Shown here: one piece after another, positions 1-9,068 of the stretch
Position numbering within the stretch: the first letter of the stretch is position 1
Layout of the letters: each line of letters starts with the position of its first letter
Source of the DNA: Variovorax sp. Sphag1AA
GTDB lineage: Bacteria > Pseudomonadota > Gammaproteobacteria > Burkholderiales > Burkholderiaceae_C
Assembly: GCF_014192575.1 (NCBI RefSeq)
Contig: NZ_JACHYC010000001.1
Location: 1,054,001-1,118,000 of the forward strand
DNA: 64,000 nucleotides
Reading direction: 5' to 3'
Notes under the pieces: generated by a model
Databases searched by the model: none
Seen by the model: only the letters and a program-made list of their open reading frames with translations
Told to the model about the DNA's origin: nothing
Translations under genes and position numbers: made by a program

Positions 1-236
1 GCGACGAGTTCCTTCTTCTCCTTCGCCCCAAGACCGCGCGTGCTTGAGGCCAGCCGGTAGAGCCGCGCGGTCTCGCGATCGAGTGCCGCGAGCGTGTCGT
101 CCTTGCAGACGGCCTCCTCGGCCGCGCCCGAAGGCGTGGCGCAACTGAAGCTCGGCGAAGCTGCCATGGCCGGCGATGCCGTGGTCAGCAAGAGAGAAAA
201 ACCCATCGCAGCGAATGCCCAGCGGCTGACGTGCAT
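1..236 (-). CDS. LprI-like (DUF1311-type) secreted protein, 3' end outside window
   Basis: Only the first 78 codons are present; the gene runs off the left edge. It opens with a signal peptide (MHVSRWAFAAMGFSLLL, cleavage likely after SPAMAA near residue 26). A mature start with a Cys pair (FSCATPSGAAEEAVCKDD) and LDRETARLYRLA follows. This 'SFxC...E..VC.D..L..LD..L...Y' layout is the N-terminal signature of the LprI/DUF1311 family of periplasmic proteins, some members of which inhibit lysozyme. It is divergent from the gene at 324. Start ATG at 236 is the only one before the signal peptide. Family call is fair; specific function is unknown. Confidence 0.6.
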   Translation of the reverse strand, partial: MHVSRWAFAAMGFSLLLTTASPAMAASPSFSCATPSGAAEEAVCKDDTLAALDRETARLYRLASSTRGLGAKEKKELV

Positions 237-323
237 CAGAGAGTCCTTTCCGGCTTCGCGCCGACGATCCACAATCGACGCCCGCACCCGCGGGATCGGC
301 GGGCCATCATATTCGGGGACTTC

Positions 324-1139
324 ATGACACTGACGATTGCACAAAAGCGCGCGGCCTTCCGCGCCCTTCATGAGCAGGGTTGTTTCATCCTGCCCAATCC
401 ATGGGATGTTGGCAGCGCGCGATTCCTGCAGAGCCAGGGCTTCAAGGCGCTTGCGACGACGAGTTCGGGCCACGCATGGTCGCAGGGCCGACGCGACGGC
501 GGGGAAACGCGCGAGGCGGTGCTCGCACATCTGCGCCAGATGGTCACCGCGACCGACCTGCCGGTGAACGCCGATTTCGAGAACGGCTTCGCGCGCGATC
601 CACAAGGCGTCGCGCAAAGCGTGCGCATGGCGATCGACACCGGCGTCGCGGGGCTGTCGATCGAAGACTCCACCGGCGATCCGGCAGCGCCGCTTTTCGA
701 GCTCGATGTCGCGGTCGCACGGCTGCGTGCGGCGCGTGGCGCGATCGACCAGGAAGGCGGCGACACGCTGCTCGTCGGCCGCGCCGAGAACTTCTTCGCC
801 GGCCGCCCTGATCTCGACGATGCGATTCGCCGGCTCAAGGCCTATGCCGATGCGGGCGCGGATTGCCTTTATGCGCCGGGCATCCGTACGCGCGAGCAGA
901 TCGCGGCGGTGGTCGCCGCGGTCGCGCCCAAGCCGGTCAACCTCCTGGTCGGCGGGACCAGCGATCTCACGCTCAAGGACATCGAAGCGCTCGGCGTGCG
1001 GCGCGTGAGCGTCGGCGGCGCACTTGCGCGCGCCGCATGGGGCGGCTTCATGCGCGCCACTCGCACGCTGGCCGAGGGCCGCTTCGACGGCTTCGCCGAC
1101 GCGGCCTCGGGCGCCGAGCTCAACGACCTCTTCCGCTAG
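324..1139 (+). CDS. isocitrate lyase/PEP mutase family protein
   Basis: 271-residue (beta/alpha)8 barrel of the isocitrate lyase/phosphoenolpyruvate mutase superfamily. Seen: the N-terminal FILPNPWDVGSAR block, TTSSGHAWSQG, the metal-side region NADFENGFARD, GLSIEDSTG, and the late barrel segment ADAGADCLYAPGI. Members cleave or hydrolyse 2-oxo acid C-C or C-P bonds (oxaloacetate decarboxylase, 2,3-dimethylmalate lyase, methylisocitrate lyase); the substrate cannot be read here. An upstream in-frame start at 231 would overlap the divergent gene's start codon, so ATG 324 is preferred. It ends two bases before the convergent Bug gene. A role in handling products of the neighbouring acyl-CoA pathway is only a guess. 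Confidence 0.8.
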   Translation: MTLTIAQKRAAFRALHEQGCFILPNPWDVGSARFLQSQGFKALATTSSGHAWSQGRRDGGETREAVLAHLRQMVTATDLPVNADFENGFARDPQGVAQSVRMAIDTGVAGLSIEDSTGDPAAPLFELDVAVARLRAARGAIDQEGGDTLLVGRAENFFAGRPDLDDAIRRLKAYADAGADCLYAPGIRTREQIAAVVAAVAPKPVNLLVGGTSDLTLKDIEALGVRRVSVGGALARAAWGGFMRATRTLAEGRFDGFADAASGAELNDLFR

Positions 1140-1141
1140 GC

Positions 1142-2137
1142 TCAGTCGAGCCGGATGTTCGCGTCCTTGACGATCTTTGCCCAGCGCGGTGAGTCGCGCG
1201 TCATCAGCGCGAGCAGTTCTTCGGGCGTGCTGCCGACCGGCTCCATGCCCATGTCGGCCAGCCGCTGCGTGATCTCGGGCCCGCGCACCTGCGCGGCGAT
1301 CACGCTCGACAGCTTCGCGACGATCGGCGCTGGCGTGCCGGCGGCGACGAACATCCCCATGAAGCCGTTCGACTCGAAGCCCGAGTAGCCCAGCTCGCCC
1401 AGCGTCTTGAGCTGCGGCAGCGGCTTGAAGTGCTGCGTACCGGTCATCGCGATGAAGCGGAGGCGATCGCTCTTGAGCTGCGCATTGGCGGTCGACTGGT
1501 CGACGAAAGCCAGGTCGAGCTGCCCGCCCAGAAGGTCTTGCAGCATTGGCGCCGCTCCCTTGTAGGGCACATGGATGAGGTCGATGCCGGTGCGCATCTT
1601 GAGCAGCTCGCCATGCAGGTGCGACGAAGTGCCGCTGCCGTACGAGCCAATGCTGAGTTGCCCCGGCTTGCTCTTGGCCAGCGCGATCAGCTCCGGCACC
1701 GACTTCACCGGCAGCTTCGACGACACCGCCAGCAGATCCGAACCCAGCGCCATCAGCGACACCGGCGTGAAGTCCTTGCTGAAGTTCACCGGGATGTTCG
1801 GCATCAGCGCGGGCAACTGGATCATCGAAGTGAAGCCCAGGTACATCGTGTAGCCGTCGGCCGGCGACGCCAGCACGTTCTGCGCGGCGATGATGCCGGA
1901 GGCACCGGCCTTGTTGTCGACGATCACCTGCTGCCCCATCACCCGCCCCATGCCGACCGCGAGCGAGCGACCGAGCAGATCGGTGCCGCCGCCAGGTGGG
2001 CCGGGCACGACGATGCGCATGGGCTTGTCCGGGAAGTTGCCTTGCGCCCGTGCTGGCGAGACGCCAGCGGTCAGCGCGCCGCCGGCAGCGAGCGAGATGG
2101 TCGAGAGCAGGAATCGCCTGCGGTCGATGCGTTGCAT
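1142..2137 (-). CDS. TctC/Bug-family solute-binding protein
   Basis: 331-residue periplasmic binding protein of the tripartite tricarboxylate transporter type. The N-terminus is twin-arginine-like (DRRRFLLSTISLAAGGAL) and cleaved near SPARA-QG. The mature part shows Bug landmarks: FPDKPMRIVVPGPPGGGTD, VDNKAGASGIIAAQNV, and YKGAAPMLQDLLGGQLD. Such proteins bind carboxylates, often aromatic or dicarboxylic, and are abundant in Burkholderiales; many have no partner permease nearby, and none is seen here. It is the last gene of the leftward 12-gene block, 35 bases after the ligase gene, suggesting capture or sensing of the substrate or a product of that pathway. Confidence 0.9.
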   Translation of the reverse strand: MQRIDRRRFLLSTISLAAGGALTAGVSPARAQGNFPDKPMRIVVPGPPGGGTDLLGRSLAVGMGRVMGQQVIVDNKAGASGIIAAQNVLASPADGYTMYLGFTSMIQLPALMPNIPVNFSKDFTPVSLMALGSDLLAVSSKLPVKSVPELIALAKSKPGQLSIGSYGSGTSSHLHGELLKMRTGIDLIHVPYKGAAPMLQDLLGGQLDLAFVDQSTANAQLKSDRLRFIAMTGTQHFKPLPQLKTLGELGYSGFESNGFMGMFVAAGTPAPIVAKLSSVIAAQVRGPEITQRLADMGMEPVGSTPEELLALMTRDSPRWAKIVKDANIRLD

Positions 2138-2172
2138 GTCTTGTCTCCTTGTTCGATGTCTGGATGCCCGGC

Positions 2173-3885
2173 TCAGGCGTGCTCGCGTTCCTGAAGCTCG
2201 CGCCACGCGATCTTTCCGGTCGGGCCCTTGGGCAGGCTGTCCACGATCTGCACGATGCGCGGTGCCTTGTAGGTGGCCATGTGCTCCTTGCACCAGGCCA
2301 GGATTTCGTCGCTGCTGTCGCGCGCATCGGGCTTGAGCGAAACAACGGCCTTGACGGTCTCGCCGCGCCGCTCGTCCGGCGACGAGATCACGCAGGCTTC
2401 GAAGATCGACGGATGCGCATTGAGCATGGCCTCGACCTCGGCGGGCCAGACCTTGTAGCCCGATGCGTTGATCATCCGCTTCAGGCGGTCGCGCATGAAC
2501 ACATAGCCTTCTTCGTCGATGCTCGCGAGGTCGCCGGTGCGGAAGAAGCGCTTCCCGTCGATGACGACAAAGCTCTCCGCATTGGCCTTCGGATGGTTCC
2601 AGTAGCCGAGCATCACCTGCGCGCCATGCACCGCGATCTCGCCGACCTCGCCCTGCGCGACCGGCTGCTGCGTCTCGGGATCGAGGATGCGCAGGTCCAC
2701 GCCGAAGGTGGGCACGCCCAGGCAGGTGCGCTTGGGCTTGTGGACCGGGTTCGTGCACAGGAACGACGCCGTCTCGGTCAGCCCGTAGCCTTCGACATAG
2801 TCGAGCCCGTACCGCTGCTTGAGGATGTCGTTGATGTGCTGCGGCGTCGCTGCGCCGCCGCCGGTCACCATTTCGAGGCTCGTGAGATCACGCGACTCGA
2901 TGCCCGGTTGCGCGAAGAAGTCGACCAGCATCGCCGGCAACGCGCCCCAGAAGGTCACGCGATGGCGCTCGATGAGGATCGCTGCCGCTTCGCGATCCCA
3001 GCGCGGCAGTAGCACCACCGTCGCACCGACGTAGATCGCCGCATTGACGTTGGTTTGCAGGCCCAGCAAGTGGAAGAGCGGCGCGACTGCCAGGAACACC
3101 GTCTCCGGATGCACCCGCCGCCACAGCATCGAGCCGACGAACGATGTGCTCACCGTGCGGTGCGTGTGCACGCAAGCCTTGGGAGCGCCGGTCGTGCCCG
3201 AGGTGTAGGGCAGCATGCAGAGATCGTCCGGGCCGGCCTGATGCGGCGCAGGCTCCAGATTGCGGTCCAGCGCATCCTGCCAGCGCACGAAGCCCGCAGG
3301 CAGCGCATCGGCGGACGAGCGCTCGCGCACCCATGAAGGAATCGGCAAACCGGCATCGTCATCGGTGAGGGCATCGCCGTGCGCATGCACCACCACGTGC
3401 GCAAGCGGCGTGCTGCCGACCAGCGGCAGGATGTTGGGCAGCAACTCCTGACCCACGAAGGCCGCGACCGCGCCGCTGTCATTGGCGATGTGGCGGATCT
3501 CGTCTTCCAGGAGCATCGCGTTGACCGGCACGAAGCACGCATCGGCGCGCAAGGTCGCCAGATAGGCGGCCACGAACTGCGGGCAGTTCTGGCTCACGAC
3601 CATCACGCGATCGCCGCGCTTCACGCCGCAGGCCTGCAAGTAGCCGGCGATGCGCTCGACGTCGCGCAGCAATTCCTCATAGCTGATCGCGCGGCCGAAG
3701 AACTGGATCGCCGTCTTCTTGGGAAAGCGGCGCGCAGCCACTTCCAGGTGATAGAAGACGCTGGTCTGCGGAATGTTCACCGCGGGCGCGAGGCCCCGCT
3801 TGGCATGGCGCGGATCGAGCCGCAACGGGCCGGTCGGGCGTTCGATCACGCGCGGCGGTGTGGGATGGGGATGGCTGTAGGCCAT
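2173..3885 (-). CDS. AMP-forming long-chain acyl-CoA ligase
   Basis: 570-residue member of the ANL adenylate-forming superfamily, expected to activate a carboxylic acid to its CoA thioester with ATP in the cytoplasm. The P-loop YTSGTTGAPK is at residues 227-236. EGYGLTETASF (A5), RTGDLASIDEEGYVFMRDR (A7/A8) and the C-terminal catalytic lysine in PTGKIAWREL (about K558) are all present. Length is normal for fatty-acid or aryl-CoA ligases. It is the penultimate gene of the leftward operon, 27 bases after the acyl-CoA dehydrogenase gene. A second ligase lies at 23458; two ligases suggest two acids or two chain lengths. Substrate is inferred from context only. Confidence 0.9.
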   Translation of the reverse strand: MAYSHPHPTPPRVIERPTGPLRLDPRHAKRGLAPAVNIPQTSVFYHLEVAARRFPKKTAIQFFGRAISYEELLRDVERIAGYLQACGVKRGDRVMVVSQNCPQFVAAYLATLRADACFVPVNAMLLEDEIRHIANDSGAVAAFVGQELLPNILPLVGSTPLAHVVVHAHGDALTDDDAGLPIPSWVRERSSADALPAGFVRWQDALDRNLEPAPHQAGPDDLCMLPYTSGTTGAPKACVHTHRTVSTSFVGSMLWRRVHPETVFLAVAPLFHLLGLQTNVNAAIYVGATVVLLPRWDREAAAILIERHRVTFWGALPAMLVDFFAQPGIESRDLTSLEMVTGGGAATPQHINDILKQRYGLDYVEGYGLTETASFLCTNPVHKPKRTCLGVPTFGVDLRILDPETQQPVAQGEVGEIAVHGAQVMLGYWNHPKANAESFVVIDGKRFFRTGDLASIDEEGYVFMRDRLKRMINASGYKVWPAEVEAMLNAHPSIFEACVISSPDERRGETVKAVVSLKPDARDSSDEILAWCKEHMATYKAPRIVQIVDSLPKGPTGKIAWRELQEREHA

Positions 3886-3912
3886 GTCTTTGTCTCCTGT
3901 TGTTGCCGCCGC

Positions 3913-5145
3913 TCAGAAGGCGGTGTCGCCATCGAGCAAGCGTCGCGCGATGGTGCGGCGCTGGATTTCCGAAGTGCCGTCCGGGATACGCATCGTGCGC
4001 ACGAAGCGGTAGCCCTCTTCCAGCCTCAGTTCGTTGGTCAGGCCCATGCCGCCATGGATCTGGATGCAGCGGTCGAACACGCGACCTGCCGCTTCGGTCG
4101 ACGCCGCCTTGACGATCGACACCTCCTTGGTCGCCGCCCTGCCCTGATCCACCAGCCATGCGCAGTGCTGGATCATGGACTTCGCGGCGTAGATGTCCAT
4201 TGCGCATTCGGCCAGCATGATCTGCACCGCCTGGTGCTCCGCGATGGGCTGACCGAAGGTCTTGCGCACTTTCGAATAGGCCAGCGCCTGGTCGAGCGCC
4301 CAGCGCGAGAGGCCGAGGCACGATGCAGCCATGCTGAGGCGCCCGGCGTTCACGCCATCGAGCGCCACGGACAGGCCCTTGTCCACCGGACCGAGCCGGT
4401 GCGAATCCGGCACGCGCACCTGGTCGAGCGTCACGATGCCGATGTCCGCACCCAGATGGCCCATCGTCGGGATCACGCTCGGCACTGCGAAGCCCGGCGT
4501 GTCGGTCGGCAGGAAGAAGCCGGTGATGCCGCCCTTGTGTGCCCGCGCCTTTTCCTCATCGGTCACCGCGAAGACCATCGCGCAGTCGGCATAGGGCGCG
4601 TTGGTGATCCACTGCTTGGTGCCGGTGATGACCCAGTCGTCGCCATCGCGCACAGCGCGCGTGCGCATGCCAAACACGTCCGAGCCCGCATCCGGCTCGC
4701 TGAGGCCGAAGCACAGCGTCTTCTCGCCACTCGCGATGACATCGTGGTGCTTGTCGAGCACCGCCGGATCGAGATGCCGCAGCACCGGCGTCAGGCCGTT
4801 CGTAAACGGCGACGGCAGCACCACCGTCTGGATCAGGTGCCGCGACGGCCCCACATGCGCGTTGAGCCTCTCCTGGATGTACGCCGCGGCCTGCGCGCCG
4901 AGCCCGCCGCCGCCGATCGATTCAGGGGCAAGCGCGGTGTAGAAGCCCAGTTCCGCCGAACGCATGCGGACCTGCTTGCGAAGCTGGGTGACCTTCGGCG
5001 CGTAGCGGCCGTCCTCGGTGTAGAGCGTCCGTTCGCTGCCGAGCAGCGCGCGGTATTCGTGTTCGAGCGGCGCGACCTCGCGGTCGATGAAGCGGATCAG
5101 CGAATCGCCGATCTCGACCCACTCGCTGGGGATGGTGAAGTCCAT
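3913..5145 (-). CDS. acyl-CoA dehydrogenase, ACAD10/11-like active-site motif
   Basis: 410-residue FAD-dependent acyl-CoA dehydrogenase, oxidising an acyl-CoA at C2-C3 and passing electrons to ETF. Seen: CFGLSEPDAGSD (FAD/substrate loop), GTKQWITNAPYAD, the RKTFGQPIAEHQAVQ helix, QIHGGMGLTNE, and the C-terminal IPDGTSEIQRRTIARRLL. The position that is usually Glu in 'YEGT' is Asp in 'PDGT'; Asp there is known in ACAD10/ACAD11-type enzymes, so the protein is probably still active, on an unusual substrate. It lies 17 bases after the next acyl-CoA dehydrogenase gene (5163-6317), so the pair may form a hetero-oligomer. Electrons would go to EtfAB at 10678-12374. Confidence 0.92.
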   Translation of the reverse strand: MDFTIPSEWVEIGDSLIRFIDREVAPLEHEYRALLGSERTLYTEDGRYAPKVTQLRKQVRMRSAELGFYTALAPESIGGGGLGAQAAAYIQERLNAHVGPSRHLIQTVVLPSPFTNGLTPVLRHLDPAVLDKHHDVIASGEKTLCFGLSEPDAGSDVFGMRTRAVRDGDDWVITGTKQWITNAPYADCAMVFAVTDEEKARAHKGGITGFFLPTDTPGFAVPSVIPTMGHLGADIGIVTLDQVRVPDSHRLGPVDKGLSVALDGVNAGRLSMAASCLGLSRWALDQALAYSKVRKTFGQPIAEHQAVQIMLAECAMDIYAAKSMIQHCAWLVDQGRAATKEVSIVKAASTEAAGRVFDRCIQIHGGMGLTNELRLEEGYRFVRTMRIPDGTSEIQRRTIARRLLDGDTAF

Positions 5146-5162
5146 GTCTATGTCTCCTCGGC

Positions 5163-6317
5163 TCAGCGGAACGCGCCGATGCCCATCAGCTCGCGCCCCT
5201 GGATCAGCGCGAGGATTCCGTTCATGCCGTCCGGCACCTGGAACATGCGCGCATCACGCCACATGCGTTCGATGCCGAGTTCCTGGCTGATGCCCATGCC
5301 GCCGTGCACCTGCATCGCGAGCTGGATCGCGCGTTCGCAGGCTTGCGTTGCAAAGCGCTTCGCCATCGCCGAGCTGCCATTGGCACGCACGCCGCGGTCG
5401 ATCGCATCGAGCGCGCTGTAGCACATCAGGCGAGCGCTGACGATCAGCGTCTCGATCTCCGCGAGGTCCTGCTGCACCAGTTGATGCGCGCCGATGACCT
5501 TGCCGAACTGCTTGTGCGTCTTCGCGTGTTCCAGCGCGAGGTCGAAGGCCTTCTGCGCGAGGTGCACGCACATCAGGCCGATGAGTGGCCGGTTGCCGTT
5601 CCAGGCGAGCGTGAGCGTCTTCGCCGCATCCCCGGCCTCGCCGATGATGTGACCCGCCGGTACGCGCGTGGCTTCGAACACCACTTCGCTGAGGTGCCCC
5701 TGCTGCAGCCCCATCACCGGGGTTTCGCGTACTTCGTATTCGCACTGGCTGCGATCCATCAGCACGCGGCGTCCCATCGAGCGGCCGTTCTCGTCGGTGC
5801 CCAGCGTGCACGAGACGTTGATCACATCGGCCACGGAGGCGTTGGTGATCCACATCTTGCTGCCGGTCACGTAGGCCCAGTCACCATCGATGCGCAGCTT
5901 GGTGCGCACCGCGCCCGAATCCGATCCCGCACCCGCTTCGGTGTTGGCGGTGCAGGCGATCTTGCGGCCGGCGATCAGGTCGGGCAGGTAACGGTTGCGG
6001 ATGTCCTCGGGGCAGCCCGAGTGGATGCGCGAGATGGTGCCCTCGTGCGAGATCAACGACAGCCCGACCACCGGCGGGAGCTGCTCGATCATCATTCCGT
6101 AGTCGAGCATCTTCAGCCCGCCACCGCCCGCTTCCACGGGAATGCGCGGCGCCGTGATGCCGAGTTCGGCGAGCACGGCGTAGATCTCGAGCATCGCGGA
6201 CTTGGGCAGCGGCTTGTCGACCGGGTGGCGCGCAAGCACCGGCTCGATGCGCTCCTGCGACGAACGCCGGACGGCCTCGACCATCATCTGCTGGTCATCG
6301 GTCTGTGAGAAGTTCAT
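5163..6317 (-). CDS. acyl-CoA dehydrogenase, divergent
   Basis: 384-residue acyl-CoA dehydrogenase beginning MNFSQTDDQQMMVEAVRR; this ATG is chosen because upstream in-frame codons do not look like the family. Seen: TANTEAGAGSDSGAVRT, VTGSKMWITNASVADV, HKQFGKVIGAHQLVQQDLAE, QVHGGMGISQELGIERMWRD and VPDGMNGILALIQGREL. The C-terminal active-site stretch is more divergent than in the partner gene: 'PDG' is kept, but the usual 'TSEIQ' is MNGIL. It could be the weaker or non-catalytic half of a heteromer with the 3913 protein, by analogy with paired FadE proteins of steroid catabolism. Same leftward operon, 26 bases after the enoyl-CoA hydratase gene. Confidence 0.9.
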   Translation of the reverse strand: MNFSQTDDQQMMVEAVRRSSQERIEPVLARHPVDKPLPKSAMLEIYAVLAELGITAPRIPVEAGGGGLKMLDYGMMIEQLPPVVGLSLISHEGTISRIHSGCPEDIRNRYLPDLIAGRKIACTANTEAGAGSDSGAVRTKLRIDGDWAYVTGSKMWITNASVADVINVSCTLGTDENGRSMGRRVLMDRSQCEYEVRETPVMGLQQGHLSEVVFEATRVPAGHIIGEAGDAAKTLTLAWNGNRPLIGLMCVHLAQKAFDLALEHAKTHKQFGKVIGAHQLVQQDLAEIETLIVSARLMCYSALDAIDRGVRANGSSAMAKRFATQACERAIQLAMQVHGGMGISQELGIERMWRDARMFQVPDGMNGILALIQGRELMGIGAFR

Positions 6318-6343
6318 GGTTGTCTCTGCTCTCTGTCTGTTCT

Positions 6344-7147
6344 TCAGGCGCCGCGGAACTCCGGCGGACGCTTCTGCGCGAAGGCCTTGCGGCCCTCGAT
6401 GCGGTCCTCGCTGTCGCGCAGCAGGCCCCAATGCAGGTTCGATTGCTCGATGAATTCGCGCGGCGCGAGGTGCGCGGTCTGCACGGCGAGGCGCTTGATG
6501 GTCTGCACCGCGAGCGGTCCGTTGCCCGCGATGCGCTGGGCCACGGACATCGCGCGATCCATCAATGCGGCGGCGGGAACCACGTCGCTGACAAGGCCGA
6601 TGCGTGCGGCTTCCTGCGCGTCGATGCGGTCGCCAGTCAGCGCGAGCTTCATGGCGTGCGCAGCGGGGACCGCGCGCAACAGGAACTGCACGCCGCCCAC
6701 GGCGGGGATGCTCGCGACCTTGGCTTCCGGCAGCGCAAAGCTCGCAGCCTCGGAGGCGATGCGCAGGTCGCATTGCAGTGCCAGTTCCAGACCGCCGCCG
6801 AGGCAATAGCCGTGGATCGCCGCGATCATCGGCTTCCACAGTTCCAGGTCGCTCAAATCCACGAGCCGCGTGTAGCCGCCCATGCGCGTCTCGGCATCGC
6901 GACCGCGCAGGTTGCCGGCCACGAAGCCGGTCGACGGCGGGAGGGTCGCCTTGAGGTTCGCGCCGGTGCAGAAGGCGCGATCACCCGCACCGGTGAGCAC
7001 GATGACCCGCACACGGTCGTCATCGCGGCATTCGGCGAGCCGCCGGCGCAGGTCCAGCAGGTCATCGACCGCCAGCGCGTTGAGCGACTCCGGCGCGTGC
7101 AGCGTGACCACGGCAACGTGGCCTTCGGTGCGGTACTGGATCGACAT
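6344..7147 (-). CDS. enoyl-CoA hydratase
   Basis: 267-residue crotonase-fold protein that should hydrate a trans-2-enoyl-CoA to the 3-hydroxyacyl-CoA. The oxyanion-hole segments AFCTGANLKA and HGYCLGGGLELALQCD are present. Two acidic residues usual for hydratases are seen, in GGGLELAL and in the following PEAKVASIPAVGG. The full-length fold ends in RKAFAQKRPPEFRGA. It lies two bases after the SDR gene and upstream of the two dehydrogenase genes in the same operon. A second crotonase (17058) lacks the first of these Glu residues, so this one is the better hydratase candidate. Confidence 0.92.
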   Translation of the reverse strand: MSIQYRTEGHVAVVTLHAPESLNALAVDDLLDLRRRLAECRDDDRVRVIVLTGAGDRAFCTGANLKATLPPSTGFVAGNLRGRDAETRMGGYTRLVDLSDLELWKPMIAAIHGYCLGGGLELALQCDLRIASEAASFALPEAKVASIPAVGGVQFLLRAVPAAHAMKLALTGDRIDAQEAARIGLVSDVVPAAALMDRAMSVAQRIAGNGPLAVQTIKRLAVQTAHLAPREFIEQSNLHWGLLRDSEDRIEGRKAFAQKRPPEFRGA

Positions 7148-7149
7148 GG

Positions 7150-7911
7150 TCAGACGCTGGGGCTGGACAGCGAACGGCCACCGCAGACGTAGATCGTCTG
7201 CCCGGTGATGTACGACGCCTGCGGGCTCGCGAACATCAGCATCGCGTGGGCGATGTCGTCGGGCCTGCCAAGACGGCCGACCGGAATCGTGCCGCGGATG
7301 CGGTCGAGCTGTTCTTCACTCAGCGGCGCAAGGATCGGCGTGTCGATCGCGCCGGGCGCGATCGCGTTCGAGGTGATGCCATGCTTGGCCAGTTCGATCG
7401 CCAGCGTGCGCGTGAAGCTCACCACGCCGCCCTTCGCGGCCGAGTAGTTGCACTGCCCGAAGCCCCCGAGCCAAGCGCGCGACGAGATGTTGACGATGCG
7501 GCCGTGGCCCTGGTCGATCATCCCCGGGATGACTTCGCGCGCGCACAGGAACTGCGACTTCAGGTTGACGTCGATGACGAAATCCCAGTCTTCCTCGCTC
7601 ATCTTCGTGATGCGCTTGTCGCGCGTCGCGCCGGCGTTGTTGACCAGCACGTCGGGCGTCTTCCAGTTGTGGGTGACGCGGGCCACGGCATCGCGCACCT
7701 GGCCGCTGTTCGTGACGTCGACCTTGATGCCCATCAGGCGTTCGCCATCCGGACCAGCTTCGTCGATGACCGCGTTCATCACGTCCTGCTTGAGGTCGAA
7801 CATCGCGACCGCATAGCCAGCGCCGAGCAGCGCGCGTGTCAGGCCGAGGCCGATGCCTTGTGCGCCGCCGGTGACGATGGCGACGCGCTTGTCGAAAGTC
7901 TTTTGTTCCAT
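7150..7911 (-). CDS. short-chain dehydrogenase/reductase (3-hydroxyacyl-CoA type)
   Basis: 253-residue Rossmann-fold SDR. The glycine motif TGGAQGIG is at residues 14-21, NNAG at 91-94, the catalytic Ser in NISSRAW, and YSAAK (Y156, K160) follows. The C-terminus YITGQTIYVCGG is typical of FabG-like enzymes. In this operon, between the thiolase-like gene and the enoyl-CoA hydratase, it probably oxidises the 3-hydroxyacyl-CoA with NAD(P)+. A second SDR sits at the end of the rightward operon (21193). ATG 7911 fits the family; longer starts add Arg-rich sequence with no fold. Confidence 0.9.
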   Translation of the reverse strand: MEQKTFDKRVAIVTGGAQGIGLGLTRALLGAGYAVAMFDLKQDVMNAVIDEAGPDGERLMGIKVDVTNSGQVRDAVARVTHNWKTPDVLVNNAGATRDKRITKMSEEDWDFVIDVNLKSQFLCAREVIPGMIDQGHGRIVNISSRAWLGGFGQCNYSAAKGGVVSFTRTLAIELAKHGITSNAIAPGAIDTPILAPLSEEQLDRIRGTIPVGRLGRPDDIAHAMLMFASPQASYITGQTIYVCGGRSLSSPSV

Positions 7912-7919
7912 GGTTTGTC

Positions 7920-9068
7920 TCAGGTTGAAAGGATGTGCACTGCCGATGCGGCGTGATCGACGCCGGCGATGCCGCCGCCTGTGCATTGGGTGAGTGCGAC
8001 CGAAGCGCCATTCACTTGCCGGTCGCCGGCGCGGCCTTCGAGTTGCCAGACGGCTTCGACCATCTGCGCGACGCCCGTAGCGCCCAACGGATGCCCCTTG
8101 GCGAGCAGACCGCCGCTCGGGTTGACAGGCACACGACCGCCGAGCGCTGTTGCACCGCTCTTCAGCAACTCATGCGCTTCGCCCCGCTCGCAGAGGCCCA
8201 GGGCGTTGTAGTAGACGAGTTCAGCGATCGAGAAAGCGTCGTGCAGCTCGATGAGATCGATGTCCGACGGCTTCACGCCCGCTTCGGCATACGCTTTGCG
8301 CGCCGCGCGTGCGGTGATCTCCGCGGCAAGGATGTCGTCGCAGCCCGTCTCCAGCTTGCCGGACTGGATGCTCGATGCCATCACACGGACTGCCTTCGCG
8401 CGCTGCGTGGGCTTCTTCGTGGTCAGGACCAGCGCAGCCGCGCCGTCGACCGCCGAGGGGCAGCACTGCAGCAACGTGAGCGGATCGAACACCATGCGCG
8501 AGTTCATCACCTCGTCGATCGAGACTTCGGTGCGGGTCTGCGCATAGGGGTTCAGCGCGCCATGGCGGCGGTTCTTCACCGCGACCTCGCCCAGCACGTT
8601 GGCGCCGACGCCGAATTCGTGCAGGTAGCGCGTCGCGCGCATCGCGTACACCGCGGGCAGCGCGAGGCCAGCGCGCGTGTAGAGCTCGGTCATGTAGTCG
8701 TTGCGCTGCATCGGGATCGTGCCGCCGCCCATCGCGGTGAGCTTCTCCGCGCCGAGGATCACGACCGTCTCGTACACACCCGCCGCCAGTGCATGGCTGG
8801 CGAGGTGCACACCGGTTGCGCTGCTCGCGCAGGCGTTCTCCACGTTGTAGATGGGCAGGCCCGGCAGATCGAGATCGCGCAGCATCACCTGCCCGAGCGC
8901 CATGCCACCGAACACATTGCACGAGTAGATGGCTTCAACCGCCGGCAGCTCGATGCCGGCATCGGCGACCGCCTGGCAGACGGCCGTTTGCGCCAGATCC
9001 TGGATCGATGCCTCGTGGCGGCCGAAGGGCGTCATTGCAACGCCTGCGATGTAGATGGGCTGCTTCAT
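7920..9068 (-). CDS. SCP-x-type thiolase-like protein
   Basis: 382-residue thiolase-superfamily protein of the lipid-transfer (SCP-x/Ltp) branch. The nucleophile region ENACASSATG has Cys80. LIELHDAFSIAE replaces the classical NEAFA motif, and NPSGGLLAKGHPLGATG and a C-terminal CTGGG complete the active site. It overlaps the DUF35 gene by an ATGA junction (9065-9068), so the two are translationally coupled. In steroid side-chain catabolism such a pair (Ltp2 with a DUF35 partner) acts as an acyl-CoA retro-aldolase; other pairs are true thiolases. Which applies here cannot be decided from motifs. Confidence 0.85.
   Translation of the reverse strand: MKQPIYIAGVAMTPFGRHEASIQDLAQTAVCQAVADAGIELPAVEAIYSCNVFGGMALGQVMLRDLDLPGLPIYNVENACASSATGVHLASHALAAGVYETVVILGAEKLTAMGGGTIPMQRNDYMTELYTRAGLALPAVYAMRATRYLHEFGVGANVLGEVAVKNRRHGALNPYAQTRTEVSIDEVMNSRMVFDPLTLLQCCPSAVDGAAALVLTTKKPTQRAKAVRVMASSIQSGKLETGCDDILAAEITARAARKAYAEAGVKPSDIDLIELHDAFSIAELVYYNALGLCERGEAHELLKSGATALGGRVPVNPSGGLLAKGHPLGATGVAQMVEAVWQLEGRAGDRQVNGASVALTQCTGGGIAGVDHAASAVHILST

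Noticed and set aside
3379..5421. 680-codon open frame on the plus strand
   Set aside because: Antisense to the ligase and two dehydrogenase genes; His/Arg-rich shadow.
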